A stretch of DNA of 64,000 bases from an uncultured Prevotella sp. (GCA_900317685.1 ONHQ01000002.1:1-64000); one strand, 5' to 3'. Counted from the first letter of the stretch, positions 43,348 to 52,587 are shown. Program-made: numbers and translations. Notes: generated by a model from the sequence alone, not told the origin.

Positions 43348-43961
43348 TGATGAAAGAAAAGAATATAATACTGACAGCAAGGCTGATGAGCCTGATCTTC
43401 ACGCCGTTCTATCTGCCGATCGTCGGCCTCATCGCCCTGTTCACCTTCAGCTATCTGAGCATCATGCCGTGGCAATACAAGCTCAGCGTGGTGTTTATGG
43501 TGTATCTCTTCACCATTCTCTTCCCCACGTTGCTGATCCATGTCTATCGCCGCTACCAAGGCTGGACACCATTGGAGATGGGCAAGAAGGAGCGGCGCAT
43601 GGTTCCTTACATCATCGCCATCCTTTGCTACTTTTGTTGCTACTACATCATGAGCCTGCTGCGCATTCCGCAGTTCATGGCCAACATCCTTGTGGCGGCG
43701 CTGATGATACAGATTGTCTGTGCCCTCATCAACGTTTGGTGGAAGATCTCCACGCATACGGCAGCCATCGGTGGCTTCGCTGGGGCGCTCGTAGCGTTCT
43801 CTATTCTCTTTGCCTTCAACCCGATCTGGTGGTTCTGTCTCGTGATTCTCATCGCGGGACTGGTGGGCAGCAGCCGCATGATCCTGCGGCAGCATACACT
43901 CACGCAGGTGGTTGTCGGCTTCCTCGTGGGCGTTGTCCTGGGCTTCTGGACAATTCTGTAG
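43344..43961 (+). CDS. Divergent PAP2-like membrane protein
   Basis: 205 aa with about six membrane segments. It resembles the PAP2 family but with altered catalytic motifs: STHTAAIGG stands where PSGH is expected, and SSRMILRQHTLTQ matches the C-terminal SR-x5-H motif with the final Asp replaced by Gln. It may still hydrolyse lipid pyrophosphates or may have lost activity. Translation is coupled to rpoN by a 4-base overlap. Undecaprenyl-pyrophosphate recycling is possible but unproven. Confidence 0.72.
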   Translation: MMMKEKNIILTARLMSLIFTPFYLPIVGLIALFTFSYLSIMPWQYKLSVVFMVYLFTILFPTLLIHVYRRYQGWTPLEMGKKERRMVPYIIAILCYFCCYYIMSLLRIPQFMANILVAALMIQIVCALINVWWKISTHTAAIGGFAGALVAFSILFAFNPIWWFCLVILIAGLVGSSRMILRQHTLTQVVVGFLVGVVLGFWTIL

Positions 43962-44036
43962 GCTGCAAAAACAATTTGGCTGCGGGAGAACAGATAAAGA
44001 CATCAATTAGATACCATAGATTTAAAAGACATAAGT

Positions 44037-44543
44037 ATGAAACCATTAGTAAGTATCATCATGGGTTCGACAAGTGATCTGCCCATCATGGAAAAAGCAT
44101 GTAAGTGGCTTGACGACCAGCAGATCCCCTTTGAGGTCAACGCATTGTCGGCTCATCGCACGCCCGACGCTGTTGAGGCTTTCGCCAAGGGAGCCAAGGA
44201 GCGCGGCATCAAAGTCATTATTGCCGGTGCCGGAATGGCTGCCGCTCTGCCAGGAGTCATCGCTGCCTCTACACCGCTGCCCGTCATCGGTGTGCCCATC
44301 AAAGGCATGCTCGACGGTCTCGATGCCATGCTGAGCATCATACAGATGCCACCGGGGATCCCCGTAGCCACTGTTGGCGTCAACGGCGCACAGAATGCTG
44401 CCATCCTCGCCGCAGAGATGATCGCCTTGGGTGACGAGGAAGTCGCCAAGAAGGTGGAGGCCTGGAAGGCTGGACTCGGCAAGAAGATCGAGAAAGCCAA
44501 CGCTGACCTCAAAGAGGTGAAATATACTTATAAGTGCAACTAA
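44037..44543 (+). CDS. purE: N5-carboxyaminoimidazole ribonucleotide mutase
   Basis: Purine biosynthesis enzyme, class I PurE. It is 168 aa. The N-terminal substrate loop is IIMGSTSDLPIMEKA, ALSAHRTPD carries the catalytic His, and AGAGMAAALPGVIA and GVNGAQNAAILAAEM follow. It lies upstream of ispG with a 59-nt gap that contains an 8-bp hairpin. Confidence 0.97.
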   Translation: MKPLVSIIMGSTSDLPIMEKACKWLDDQQIPFEVNALSAHRTPDAVEAFAKGAKERGIKVIIAGAGMAAALPGVIAASTPLPVIGVPIKGMLDGLDAMLSIIQMPPGIPVATVGVNGAQNAAILAAEMIALGDEEVAKKVEAWKAGLGKKIEKANADLKEVKYTYKCN

Positions 44544-44549
44544 GCGACG

Positions 44550-44569
44550 GAGTCCTCCGCAGGACTCCA
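44550..44569 (+). other. purE-ispG intergenic hairpin
   Basis: GGAGTCCT-CCGC-AGGACTCC, a perfect 8-bp stem with a tetraloop and no T tract. It may set relative expression of the two genes or stabilise the purE message. Confidence 0.5.
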
Positions 44570-44602
44570 TTCGCTCATCAACATACCAACTCATCAACAG
44601 AT

Positions 44603-46462
44603 ATGGTCGATTTGTTTAACTATCATCGGCGCGAGACTTCGGTGGTGCATATCGGCAGACTGGATATGGGAGGAGACAATCCGATACGCATCCAGTCCAT
44701 GACCACCACCAACACCGATGATACGCAGGCTTGCGTGGAGCAGGCTGAACGCATTATCAAAGCAGGAGGCGAACTCGTCAGACTGACCACGCAGGGAGTG
44801 CGTGAAGCTGAGAATCTCAAGAACATTCACGATGGAATACGCCGCGACGGCTTCGCTACGCCGCTTGTCGCCGACGTGCATTTCAATCCTCGTGTGGCTG
44901 ACGTGGCAGCGCTCTATGCCGAGAAGGTGCGTGTCAATCCGGGCAACTATGTCGACCCGGCACGTAAGTTCATCAAGAAAGAATACACCGATGAGGAATA
45001 TGCCGAAGAATTGAAGAAGATAGAGGACCGCTTTGTGCCCTTCCTGAATATCTGCAAGGAGCATCACACTGCCATTCGCATTGGCGTGAACCACGGTTCG
45101 CTCTCGGACCGTATCCGCAACCGCTATGGCGACACGCCGGAAGGTATTGTGGAGAGCTGCATGGAGTTTCTGCGCATCTGCAAGAAAGAGCATTTCGACG
45201 ATGTGGTGATCTCTATCAAGGCTTCCAACACAGTGGTCATGGTGCGGTCGGTGAGACTGCTTGTCGAACAAATGGATAAGGAGGATATGCACTATCCTTT
45301 GCACCTTGGCGTGACAGAAGCCGGTGAGGGTGAGGACGGACGTATCAAGAGTGCGGTAGGCATTGGTGCCCTGCTGGCCGACGGCATTGGCGACACCGTA
45401 CGCGTGTCGTTGTCCGAGGAACCTGAGGCTGAGATACCTGTGGCACGCCATCTCGTAGACTACATAGGCCGCAAGGCTGGCAGTCTGATTGTCCCCGGCG
45501 AGGCTTACGAAGGCTTTGACTGGCTCCATCCCACACGGCGCGAGACACAGCCTGTCGGCAATGTGGGAGGCACACACGTGCCTGTGGTCATCGTCTCGGC
45601 TGAGCAGGCCGACTATGCCGGTAAGGCTGACTACATCTATGTAGGGCAGCAGGTGCCGGAGCATCCACAACCTGGCAGGCATTATATCCTCGACTATGAT
45701 GTCTACGCACGCCTGCAGGGTGAGAACCATCTCGCCAAGGCGCAGGGCAAGGCAACGTTCTATCCGATCTTCCCCGTGATGGCCATGCCGCTGGTGGCTA
45801 TGGTGCAGAGCGACGTGAAATTCCTCGTACTCCAGTTCGGCACGCCGAGTGCTGAGTATCTGGCTTGTCTGAAGGCACATCCGGAAGTGGTTGTTGTCTG
45901 CACGAGCAACCAGCAGAACAGACTCGGTAACCAGCGTGCGCTCGTCCACGAGATGATGACCGCAGAGGTCAGCAATCCCGTCGTCTTCGCACAGATGTAC
46001 CAGCTTGGTGACAAGGAAGAGTTCCAGTTGGAGGCTGCCGCCGATATGGGCGCGCTGATGATGGACGGGCTCACTGATGGCATCTGGCTGATGAACAAGG
46101 GCAATATCAGTGTCGGCGACATTGAGGACACGGCTTTTGGCATCTTGCAGGCAGCCCGTCTGCGCACATCGCGCACGGAGTATATCAGTTGTCCGGGCTG
46201 CGGACGTACGCTCTACGACCTGCGCACGACGATCGCCCGCATCAAGGAAGCTACGAAAGACATGCACGGACTGAAGATCGGCATCATGGGATGTATTGTC
46301 AACGGACCGGGTGAGATGGCCGATGCGGACTACGGTTATGTGGGCGCAGGACCTGGAAAGGTATCGCTCTACCGTGGACAGGAATGCGTGGACAAGAACA
46401 TTCCGGAGGATGAGGCTGTGGATCGTCTGCTGCAACTCATCAAGTCCGACCGACAAGGATAG
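44603..46462 (+). CDS. ispG: 4-hydroxy-3-methylbut-2-enyl-diphosphate synthase, long form
   Basis: Penultimate enzyme of the MEP isoprenoid pathway, an iron-sulphur reductase. It is 619 aa from the ATG at 44603 (MVDLFNYHRR), far longer than the ~370-aa E. coli enzyme because of an insertion domain of the kind known from Bacteroidota, Chlamydiae and plants. The N-terminal TIM barrel has NPIRIQSMTTT and RIGVNHGSLSDR. The C-terminal cluster domain has the Cys ligands in SCPGCGRTLYDL and GIMGCIVNGPGEMADADYG. It supplies precursors for uppS and the polyprenyl synthase in this window. Confidence 0.96.
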   Translation: MVDLFNYHRRETSVVHIGRLDMGGDNPIRIQSMTTTNTDDTQACVEQAERIIKAGGELVRLTTQGVREAENLKNIHDGIRRDGFATPLVADVHFNPRVADVAALYAEKVRVNPGNYVDPARKFIKKEYTDEEYAEELKKIEDRFVPFLNICKEHHTAIRIGVNHGSLSDRIRNRYGDTPEGIVESCMEFLRICKKEHFDDVVISIKASNTVVMVRSVRLLVEQMDKEDMHYPLHLGVTEAGEGEDGRIKSAVGIGALLADGIGDTVRVSLSEEPEAEIPVARHLVDYIGRKAGSLIVPGEAYEGFDWLHPTRRETQPVGNVGGTHVPVVIVSAEQADYAGKADYIYVGQQVPEHPQPGRHYILDYDVYARLQGENHLAKAQGKATFYPIFPVMAMPLVAMVQSDVKFLVLQFGTPSAEYLACLKAHPEVVVVCTSNQQNRLGNQRALVHEMMTAEVSNPVVFAQMYQLGDKEEFQLEAAADMGALMMDGLTDGIWLMNKGNISVGDIEDTAFGILQAARLRTSRTEYISCPGCGRTLYDLRTTIARIKEATKDMHGLKIGIMGCIVNGPGEMADADYGYVGAGPGKVSLYRGQECVDKNIPEDEAVDRLLQLIKSDRQG

Positions 46463-46470
46463 GACTCTCT

Positions 46471-46509
46471 TTGCCTCACGGCGCCGTCCAGAACGGAGCT
46501 GTGAGGCAA
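46471..46509 (+). other. ispG 3' hairpin
   Basis: TTGCCTCAC pairs with GTGAGGCAA over 9 bp, then GC/GC, and an inner CCGT/ACGG stem. No T tract follows, so it is not a classic terminator. It lies 8 nt after the ispG stop and 36 nt before the next gene. Confidence 0.55.
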
Positions 46510-46545
46510 TGCCGTTAACCAAATCTTCTACTTAAAAACAAAGAG

Positions 46546-47541
46546 ATGAATATCAACACGAAGAGCAGAACGCTGAGTGAGATGGAGCTGCGGAAGCCTT
46601 TTATCGCCTCGGACAGCCGTTATGACCAAAGTGACAGCCTTTACCGCCGTTGCGGACGGTCGGGTGTGCTGTTGCCTAAGGTGAGTTTGGGCTTTTGGCA
46701 CAACTTTGGCGGCGCTGACAGCTACGAGCGTGCGCGTGACATCACGCACTATGCTTTCGATCACGGCATCACTCACTTCGATCTGGCTAACAATTATGGG
46801 CCTCCCTACGGCTCGGCGGAAGAGACAATGGGCAGGCTTCTCAGTGATGATTTCGCCCGTTATCGCGATGAACTCTTCATTTCCACAAAGGCCGGTTACG
46901 ACATGTGGCCGGGACCTTATGGCAATTGGGGCTCGCGCAAATACCTTATGGCAAGCATCGACCAAAGCCTCCGGCGAATGGGACTGGACTATGTCGACCT
47001 CTTCTACAGCCATCGCTATGACCCTCATACACCATTGGAGGAGACCTTGCAAGCCTTGGTGGATATTGTCAGAGCAGGCAAGGCGCTCTATGTGGGCATC
47101 TCGCGCTGGCCACTGGAAGCCTTGAAGGTTGCTGACAAGTACCTTCGCGACCACGATGTGCCCTTGCTTATCTATCAGGGACGGGTCAATATGATCGACC
47201 ACGAACCGATTGACGAGGGCATACTGGACTATTGCTGCGGGCATGGCATCGGCTTCATCAGCTTCTCGCCGTTGGCGCAGGGACTGCTCACCGACCGCTA
47301 TCTCAATGGCATCCCGCAGGACTCACGTATGGCACGGGGCGGTTCGCTGACCACAGACAAGCTCACGCCGGAGTTGTTGGAACGCCTGCGTCAGCTCAAC
47401 AGCGAGGCGCAGGCCCAGGGACATACCCTTGCAGAAAACGCTTTGTCGTGGATTCTTCATCAGAAAGGAATCACGAGTGTGCTCGTAGGGGCCAGCAGTG
47501 TTGGACAGCTGGAAAGGAATATGAAGTGTATCTTTGACTGA
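46546..47541 (+). CDS. Aldo/keto reductase (YghZ-like)
   Basis: NADPH-dependent oxidoreductase of 331 aa. It resembles the L-glyceraldehyde 3-phosphate reductase branch: FDLANNYGPPYGSAEETMG holds the catalytic Tyr, GPYGNWGSRKYLMASIDQSL follows, DYVDLFYSHRYDP carries the His, and SPLAQGLLTDRYLNG and LVGASSVGQLERN lie in the C-terminal cofactor region. The physiological substrate is unknown. It may be co-transcribed with ispG across the 83-nt hairpin-containing gap. Confidence 0.9.
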   Translation: MNINTKSRTLSEMELRKPFIASDSRYDQSDSLYRRCGRSGVLLPKVSLGFWHNFGGADSYERARDITHYAFDHGITHFDLANNYGPPYGSAEETMGRLLSDDFARYRDELFISTKAGYDMWPGPYGNWGSRKYLMASIDQSLRRMGLDYVDLFYSHRYDPHTPLEETLQALVDIVRAGKALYVGISRWPLEALKVADKYLRDHDVPLLIYQGRVNMIDHEPIDEGILDYCCGHGIGFISFSPLAQGLLTDRYLNGIPQDSRMARGGSLTTDKLTPELLERLRQLNSEAQAQGHTLAENALSWILHQKGITSVLVGASSVGQLERNMKCIFD

Positions 47542-47671
47542 CGGGCTTGACTTCTCTGCACGTTGGGCTTTGCCTTTCTTTACTGATAGTAAGACCTTCT
47601 GAGTCCTTTTGGCTTGTTTCTTAGCCGGGAAACATGAATATTACATTAGACTTTAGTATAAGCAAAACAAA

Positions 47672-47712
47672 AAAGTCCCTCACAGCCATTTCTTTGGCCT
47701 GTGAGGGACTTT
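47672..47712. terminator. Bidirectional terminator after the aldo/keto reductase
   Basis: AAAGTCCCTCACAG pairs with CTGTGAGGGACTTT; the inner bases GCC/GGC can also pair. T-rich arms lie on both strands. Confidence 0.82.
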
Positions 47713-47786
47713 CTCTGTTATTATAATAATGGTATCAGCTAACTGAAAACAAGCTGTCAGCGCTCATTATTCGCGCCCGAATAGCT

Positions 47787-47941
47787 TGTTGCTTGCCGAC
47801 CTGATGTCTATAAGGGACGCTCATCCATGGCTGTTGGGTCACGCTTCCATGTCTGTTGGGTCACGCTTTCATACCTGTTGGGTCACGTTTTCATGCCTGT
47901 TGGGGCACGCTTTCATGTCTGTTGGGAGCATGGTCTTACTT
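47787..47941. repeat. 22-bp-period degenerate tandem repeat, array D
   Basis: TGTTGGG-type starts at 47832, 47854, 47876, 47898 and 47920, each exactly 22 bp apart. Older units are recognisable at 47810 and 47787 (one base added). The unit reads TGTTGGGTCACGCTTTCATG plus YC. The array runs to the last codons of the DUF3108 gene. This is the best-conserved of the five arrays. Confidence 0.85.
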
Positions 47942-48754
47942 CACGCGTGATTTGATTTCGCCTTTCACGCCCTTATATCCTACAAGGAAGGCCTTGGCGG
48001 AGCCGAAGCGGAGGTGGAGATCCAAGCGCACGGGAATGTGGTTGGCATCGTCGCTGACAAAGAAATCTACAATCTTTTTATAGGGCTTCCCGTCCTCGCT
48101 TTCGAGGTAAGCCAGTTTCAGACAGCGGTAGGTGTGGCCGTCGTCGGCTTTGACATTGACTTTTCCTTCATAGTGCAGACGTGCGGGGTCACGGCTGTCG
48201 CCATCGACCATGGGGAAGTCGACGTTGTGGCCTTTCTTCCATCCTTCGGGATTGAAGGAGCGGGCACGGAGGAAGATGCTCATCATGTCGTATACACAGT
48301 CGTTGTAGGTGTGCTTTTCCCATTCGTTCTTCCCGTCGTGCTTCTTGCGATGCTGCACGACGTGGCATTTGCCTTCGGGGTAGGAGTAGAACACCTCGTC
48401 GACAGTATATCGGCTGCCTTCGCGTGCGCCCTTGCGATAATAGAGGGGTGCCATTTCCAAGCTGTTGTAGCACAGCAGGGTGTCGCGCAGCACAAAGAAG
48501 TCATCAACGCGGTGGTTGCCACGTGTGATGAGGCTGCCGCGCCATGCCGGCGTGCCTTTGTAGACACTCTTTACCGTAGAGAACGAGGCGGAACCAGCCT
48601 TGACCCATACGAACTTCCAATTATAATAGAGGTTGTAGGAGAGAAACTCTCCTGACTTAAACGCAGTGTTTCGGAAAGTGCACTGCGCTCCGGCTTGTGT
48701 GGCAATCAGGGCCAGCACAAGACTGACAAACCAGACCTTCAGTGTTTTCATCAT
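47936..48754 (-). CDS. DUF3108 domain protein
   Basis: Exported protein of 272 aa with signal peptide LKVWFVSLVLALIATQAGAQ. The mature beta-rich domain begins FKSGEFLSYNLYYNWKFVW, the hallmark of DUF3108, and has VDDFFVLRDTLL and PVRLDLHLRFGSAKAFLVGY. Members are probably periplasmic; function unknown. The stop lies inside the last unit of repeat array D. It lies downstream of the Ig-like lipoprotein gene with array E between them. Confidence 0.85.
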   Translation of the reverse strand: MMKTLKVWFVSLVLALIATQAGAQCTFRNTAFKSGEFLSYNLYYNWKFVWVKAGSASFSTVKSVYKGTPAWRGSLITRGNHRVDDFFVLRDTLLCYNSLEMAPLYYRKGAREGSRYTVDEVFYSYPEGKCHVVQHRKKHDGKNEWEKHTYNDCVYDMMSIFLRARSFNPEGWKKGHNVDFPMVDGDSRDPARLHYEGKVNVKADDGHTYRCLKLAYLESEDGKPYKKIVDFFVSDDANHIPVRLDLHLRFGSAKAFLVGYKGVKGEIKSRVK

Positions 48755-48767
48755 TTCTTGATTTTGT

Positions 48768-48880
48768 TATTCTGTCTTGATACTTATATGGAACAATCTT
48801 TATGCTTCTATGAAGCAATTTTGATGCTTCTATGTAGCAATCTTGATGCTGATATGGAACCAGCAGTGCGTCTTTTTTCC
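48768..48880. repeat. 22-bp-period degenerate tandem repeat, array E
   Basis: TATG starts at 48787, 48809, 48831 and 48853, exactly 22 bp apart, with a poorer partial unit before them. The unit reads TATGAAGCAATCTTGATGCT plus TC. It shares GCTTCTATG with the GCTTCCATG of array D. It lies in the 218-bp gap between two minus-strand genes, upstream of the DUF3108 gene. Confidence 0.7.
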
Positions 48881-48972
48881 AACCGGATTCCCGTCATTGC
48901 GTGGCAGTAGCAGTCCTACGTTCCGCAAAGCGTAGTCATGGAGACAGCAGGTCGTTCCCTGACCATAGCGGC

Positions 48973-50952
48973 TTAGGGCTTGGGGATGTATTGAATGCCA
49001 AGCTTCTTAGCTCTGTCGGCATTTCTATGCTGCACCTGCTTTTGCTTGTCAGCCTTTTGCTTGGTGATGGCCGATGGCTTTTGGCGATAGAGTGGTGTGG
49101 CGGTCGGATCCCATGAGCGTGTAGCGTCCCATTTGGCGCGACACTCAATCACTTCGGGATAGTAATAGACGGGCTCCGGCTCTATGTCCTTGCTGAAGTC
49201 GCCTGTGTCCCACAGTTTGTTGTCGTTGGTGTCCTCGATCATCCTCAGGTAGTACTTACCCTCCTTGAGGTAGTAGAACTCCGCCTGACCGTTGTCAGTG
49301 AAGGCTTGCTTGACGACCTTGTCGCTCTCGTCCATGAGCTGGGCAATGACATGCTTGCCCTGCATGCCGTTGAGGGTGACGAGCAACGAGGCGTAGGTGT
49401 CATTGCCGCGCACCTTCAGACCTGCCTTTATCTTGCCGGACAGATCGCCGTAGATGGACTGGAAAGCGGTACTGTCAATCTCTAAGCTGTATTGATGATC
49501 GGGCTTCCACGATGCCTTGAGCAGGTAGGAGAGGGCGTTGATACGCTTCATCTCGAAAGGCTCGCGGTACCATAGCGAGTCGCCAGGCGGTTGGGAATAG
49601 AGATGCACCATCTTTTCAATGTCTACATCTTTGACAGGTACTGTTGACGTCATGGTGACATTTTGGTCTGGATCCATTTCGCCACTGGGTGAAATAGCTA
49701 TCTCGAGTGGCTTCACGGCCATGACCGAGTCGTAAGGTTCTCCTTTTTTCTTTTTCTTCTCCTGCTCTTTTGCCCATTTGTCGTAGGCCTTCTTTTGCTC
49801 TTTCAGGCGTTTGGCGTAAGGCTGCTTAGAGAGGATGGTGAGCGTGTCGGTGTTGAGACGGAGCACACCGAGCGAGTCGGTGATATGATGTTGTAGCTCC
49901 ACTTCAAGCGTATCTTGGTTGATCAGAGCCGTGTCGCGCAGCCAGTAGGTGATGGTATCACGCTTAGCTGACGGGTCGATAATGAAGGCGTTGTCGGCAT
50001 TGAAGTTCAGTCCGCGAAGCTTGGGAAGGTCTTCGTCACCATAGGTATAGAAGAGTGTGAAGTGATTGGCTTCCTTTCGCTCAGCCTTCACAAAGTACCG
50101 GTCGGTGTTGATGCCGGTGAAGGCACGCAGACAGATGTCGTCCGGGAGGTAATGAGTGTAGTGCACATCAGTGATGCTGGCGATGTGGAGCGTGTCGAGC
50201 CACGTCGTGTCCTGCCTGACATCAGGCTTGAATATCGGTGTGACCGTTTGATGATTGAAGGCAATCATCTCGCTTTTCTGAGCATAGCAATAGTCACCGT
50301 CGGCATCTTTGAGGGCGTAGATGCGGTAAGAGCCGGGGGCTACGCCGCGGATGATGAAGTGGCCGCGGGAGTCAGTACGCGACACACGCATCATAGGTGT
50401 CTTCTGAAATGCGCTGTCCTCCATGTTGCTGTACAGGCCGACGAGAATGCCTTTGACCGGTTCCAGATTGTCGGCTTCCAGCACGTAACCGGCCACTTCG
50501 AGCGTATCGATATGGTCGCCGGTGGAGAAACTATAGGTGTAGTTGCCCAGAGGGTTGCCCTCGTTGTTGTCAGAGATGGCATTGGAGAAGTCGACGGTGT
50601 AGGTGGTGTTGGGTTTCAAAGAGTCCATCAGCTCCACGCTGATGCGCTTGCCTTGCCCCTTGATCTCGGGTGCTTCGAGCTGCGGCGGTGAGACGACGAC
50701 GTTCTCTGTAGGGTTGTCGATGGTGATGAACTCATCAAAGTTGATGTATATGTGCTTGCGTTGCACATTGGTGGCATGGTCAGCAGGATTGGCACCGACC
50801 ACTTTAGGCGGTGTCTCATCATACCAGCCACCGTCGGGCTGTCCCATGCGGGCACATGAGTGGAGCAGAAGCAGGAAAAGGAAAGAGAGGGTAAAGAGCA
50901 GCAAGTGGCTGCCGGTCTCTTTCCATTCGATATGCTTGTTAGGCTTGTCCAT
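48973..50952 (-). CDS. Ig-like domain lipoprotein
   Basis: Large exported lipoprotein of 659 aa. A hydrophobic signal segment ends in LLHSC, the lipobox Cys, preceded by an unusually long 15-residue polar start. A Big_5-like domain covers about residues 45-150 (NPADHATNVQRKHIYINFDE). A carboxypeptidase-regulatory-like beta domain comes next (RGHFIIRGVAPGSYRIYALK), then long beta-rich sequence with a Lys/Glu-rich linker (KWAKEQEKKKKKGEPYDS). The tail is basic and Gln-rich. Role unknown; scaffold or surface assembly are guesses. Confidence 0.82.
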   Translation of the reverse strand: MDKPNKHIEWKETGSHLLLFTLSFLFLLLLHSCARMGQPDGGWYDETPPKVVGANPADHATNVQRKHIYINFDEFITIDNPTENVVVSPPQLEAPEIKGQGKRISVELMDSLKPNTTYTVDFSNAISDNNEGNPLGNYTYSFSTGDHIDTLEVAGYVLEADNLEPVKGILVGLYSNMEDSAFQKTPMMRVSRTDSRGHFIIRGVAPGSYRIYALKDADGDYCYAQKSEMIAFNHQTVTPIFKPDVRQDTTWLDTLHIASITDVHYTHYLPDDICLRAFTGINTDRYFVKAERKEANHFTLFYTYGDEDLPKLRGLNFNADNAFIIDPSAKRDTITYWLRDTALINQDTLEVELQHHITDSLGVLRLNTDTLTILSKQPYAKRLKEQKKAYDKWAKEQEKKKKKGEPYDSVMAVKPLEIAISPSGEMDPDQNVTMTSTVPVKDVDIEKMVHLYSQPPGDSLWYREPFEMKRINALSYLLKASWKPDHQYSLEIDSTAFQSIYGDLSGKIKAGLKVRGNDTYASLLVTLNGMQGKHVIAQLMDESDKVVKQAFTDNGQAEFYYLKEGKYYLRMIEDTNDNKLWDTGDFSKDIEPEPVYYYPEVIECRAKWDATRSWDPTATPLYRQKPSAITKQKADKQKQVQHRNADRAKKLGIQYIPKP

Positions 50953-51038
50953 GGTCTATACTCGTTTATGCTCTGCACTTTTGTGGTCTCCGCATGTGAA
51001 TGATTGAATCCAGTGAGAACCGTGGCAGAGTGACAGAA

Positions 51039-52559
51039 CTATTCGTTTTCTTTATGGTTCATCTCCAGCAGTTCATCCATGTTCTTTCTGGAGTTGCTCA
51101 GTCGCGGTACCTTATGCTGTCCGCCGAGCTTGCCTTTGGATTTGAGCCAGTCGTTGAAGAGGTTGGGTCTTGCCTTGACGACTTCGAGATGCTGAAGCGT
51201 TACATTGTGTGAGCGCTTGGCCTCGTAGTCGGAGTTGATCTCTTGCAGTTTCTTGTCAAGAAGGTCGGCAAAGTGGTCCAGACTGTCGGGATCTACGGAG
51301 AACTCAATGAGCCATTGATGGCGGCACTTGGCGTTTTCGTCCATATAGACAGGGGCAGCTGTGTATTCCTTGACTTGTGCGCCGGTCTTCTCGCAGGCGT
51401 AGGCGAGTCCCTTCTCGGCGTTGTCCATGATAAGTTCCTCGCCGAAGGCATTGATAAAATACTTGGTGCGTCCGGTGATGACGAACTTATACGGCCGCTT
51501 GGATGTGAAGCTGATGGTATCACCTATCATGTAACGCCACAATCCGCACGATGTGGTGATGACAATGGCATAGTTGCGTCCGAGTTCCACACCTTCGAGC
51601 GGTACGATGTTCGGGTTGTCTTTTCCTACGTCCTCCAAGGGTATGAACTCATAAAACACGCCATAGTCGAGCATCAGTAGCATGCTTTTGTCGGTGGGAT
51701 CGTCCTGCAGTCCAAAGAAGCCCTCAGAGGCGTTGTAGGTCTCCATATAGTGCATCTTCGGTGAGGTGATGATTTGCTCGTACTGTTTGCGATAGGGCGT
51801 GAAGGCAATACCTCCATGAAAGAACACCTCCAGATTGGGCCACACATCTTCTATATGCTCTTTTCCGGAGATCTCCAGCACGCGTACGAGCACGCTGAGC
51901 ATCCATGATGGGACACCCGAGATGTTGGTCACATTGCATTTGAGACATTCGTGGGCGATGCGGTCGCGCTTGACTTCAAAGTCGGAAAGCAGGGCCGTTT
52001 GCTTTTTCGGCACGCGGAAGAGGTTGACAATTGGGTTGATGTTCTCAATGAGGATGGCACTGAGATCGCCCACGAGCGATCCTTCCACGTTGTAGTTGGG
52101 CGAGTGGCTGCCACCGAGGATGAGCGACTTGCCATCGAAGAGACGGCTGCCGGGATTGTTGCGAAGGTAGACAGCGACCACGTCGGCGCCACCTTTATAG
52201 TGGATGTTGTGCAGTCCGTCGGAAGAAACAGGGATGAACTTCGACTTGTCGTTGGTGGTTCCTGAGGATTTGGCATACCATTTCACCACGCCGGGCCACA
52301 GTACGTTTGGCTCGCCGTGACGCATACGATCGATGTCGCTTTTCAGTTCTTCGTATGTGTTGATGGGCACATTGTTGACGAAATCGTCGTAGCTTTGCGT
52401 ACTCGTCAGCATGTGGCTGCGTCCATATTCGGTATATTTACCCTTCTCAAGCAGGTAGTGCAATGCACGGCGTTGGAGAGCCTCGGGTTGGGTATAGTGC
52501 TTCTCGAGCTCATACTGTCGTGGCTTGAACAGCTTGCTTGCAAACTTTGTCAAACTCAT
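51039..52559 (-). CDS. GH3-family protein
   Basis: Member of the GH3 auxin-responsive family, acyl-adenylate-forming enzymes which in plants join acyl acids to amino acids. It is 506 aa. The ATP-binding signature KSSGTTNDKSKFIP lies at about residue 92. YNASEGFFGLQ and YRYMIGD-type sequence (LWRYMIGDTISF) follow. Its bacterial role is not settled, and no partner acid or amine is evident from the neighbours. A TAATTTTG box at 52588-52595 on the minus strand is likely its promoter. Confidence 0.9.
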   Translation of the reverse strand: MSLTKFASKLFKPRQYELEKHYTQPEALQRRALHYLLEKGKYTEYGRSHMLTSTQSYDDFVNNVPINTYEELKSDIDRMRHGEPNVLWPGVVKWYAKSSGTTNDKSKFIPVSSDGLHNIHYKGGADVVAVYLRNNPGSRLFDGKSLILGGSHSPNYNVEGSLVGDLSAILIENINPIVNLFRVPKKQTALLSDFEVKRDRIAHECLKCNVTNISGVPSWMLSVLVRVLEISGKEHIEDVWPNLEVFFHGGIAFTPYRKQYEQIITSPKMHYMETYNASEGFFGLQDDPTDKSMLLMLDYGVFYEFIPLEDVGKDNPNIVPLEGVELGRNYAIVITTSCGLWRYMIGDTISFTSKRPYKFVITGRTKYFINAFGEELIMDNAEKGLAYACEKTGAQVKEYTAAPVYMDENAKCRHQWLIEFSVDPDSLDHFADLLDKKLQEINSDYEAKRSHNVTLQHLEVVKARPNLFNDWLKSKGKLGGQHKVPRLSNSRKNMDELLEMNHKENE

Positions 52560-52587
52560 AATTTGCGCAATATATCAATCTAAGGTG

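Noticed and set aside
44594..46522. 642-codon open frame antisense to ispG
   Set aside because: Mirror of a GC-biased codon pattern in a certain gene. Composition is Leu/Val/His/Arg-rich without motifs, and there is no promoter. Same reasoning for the antisense frames over pckA (15296-16792), the twin nuclease genes (33177-34541) and cysS (37312-38667).
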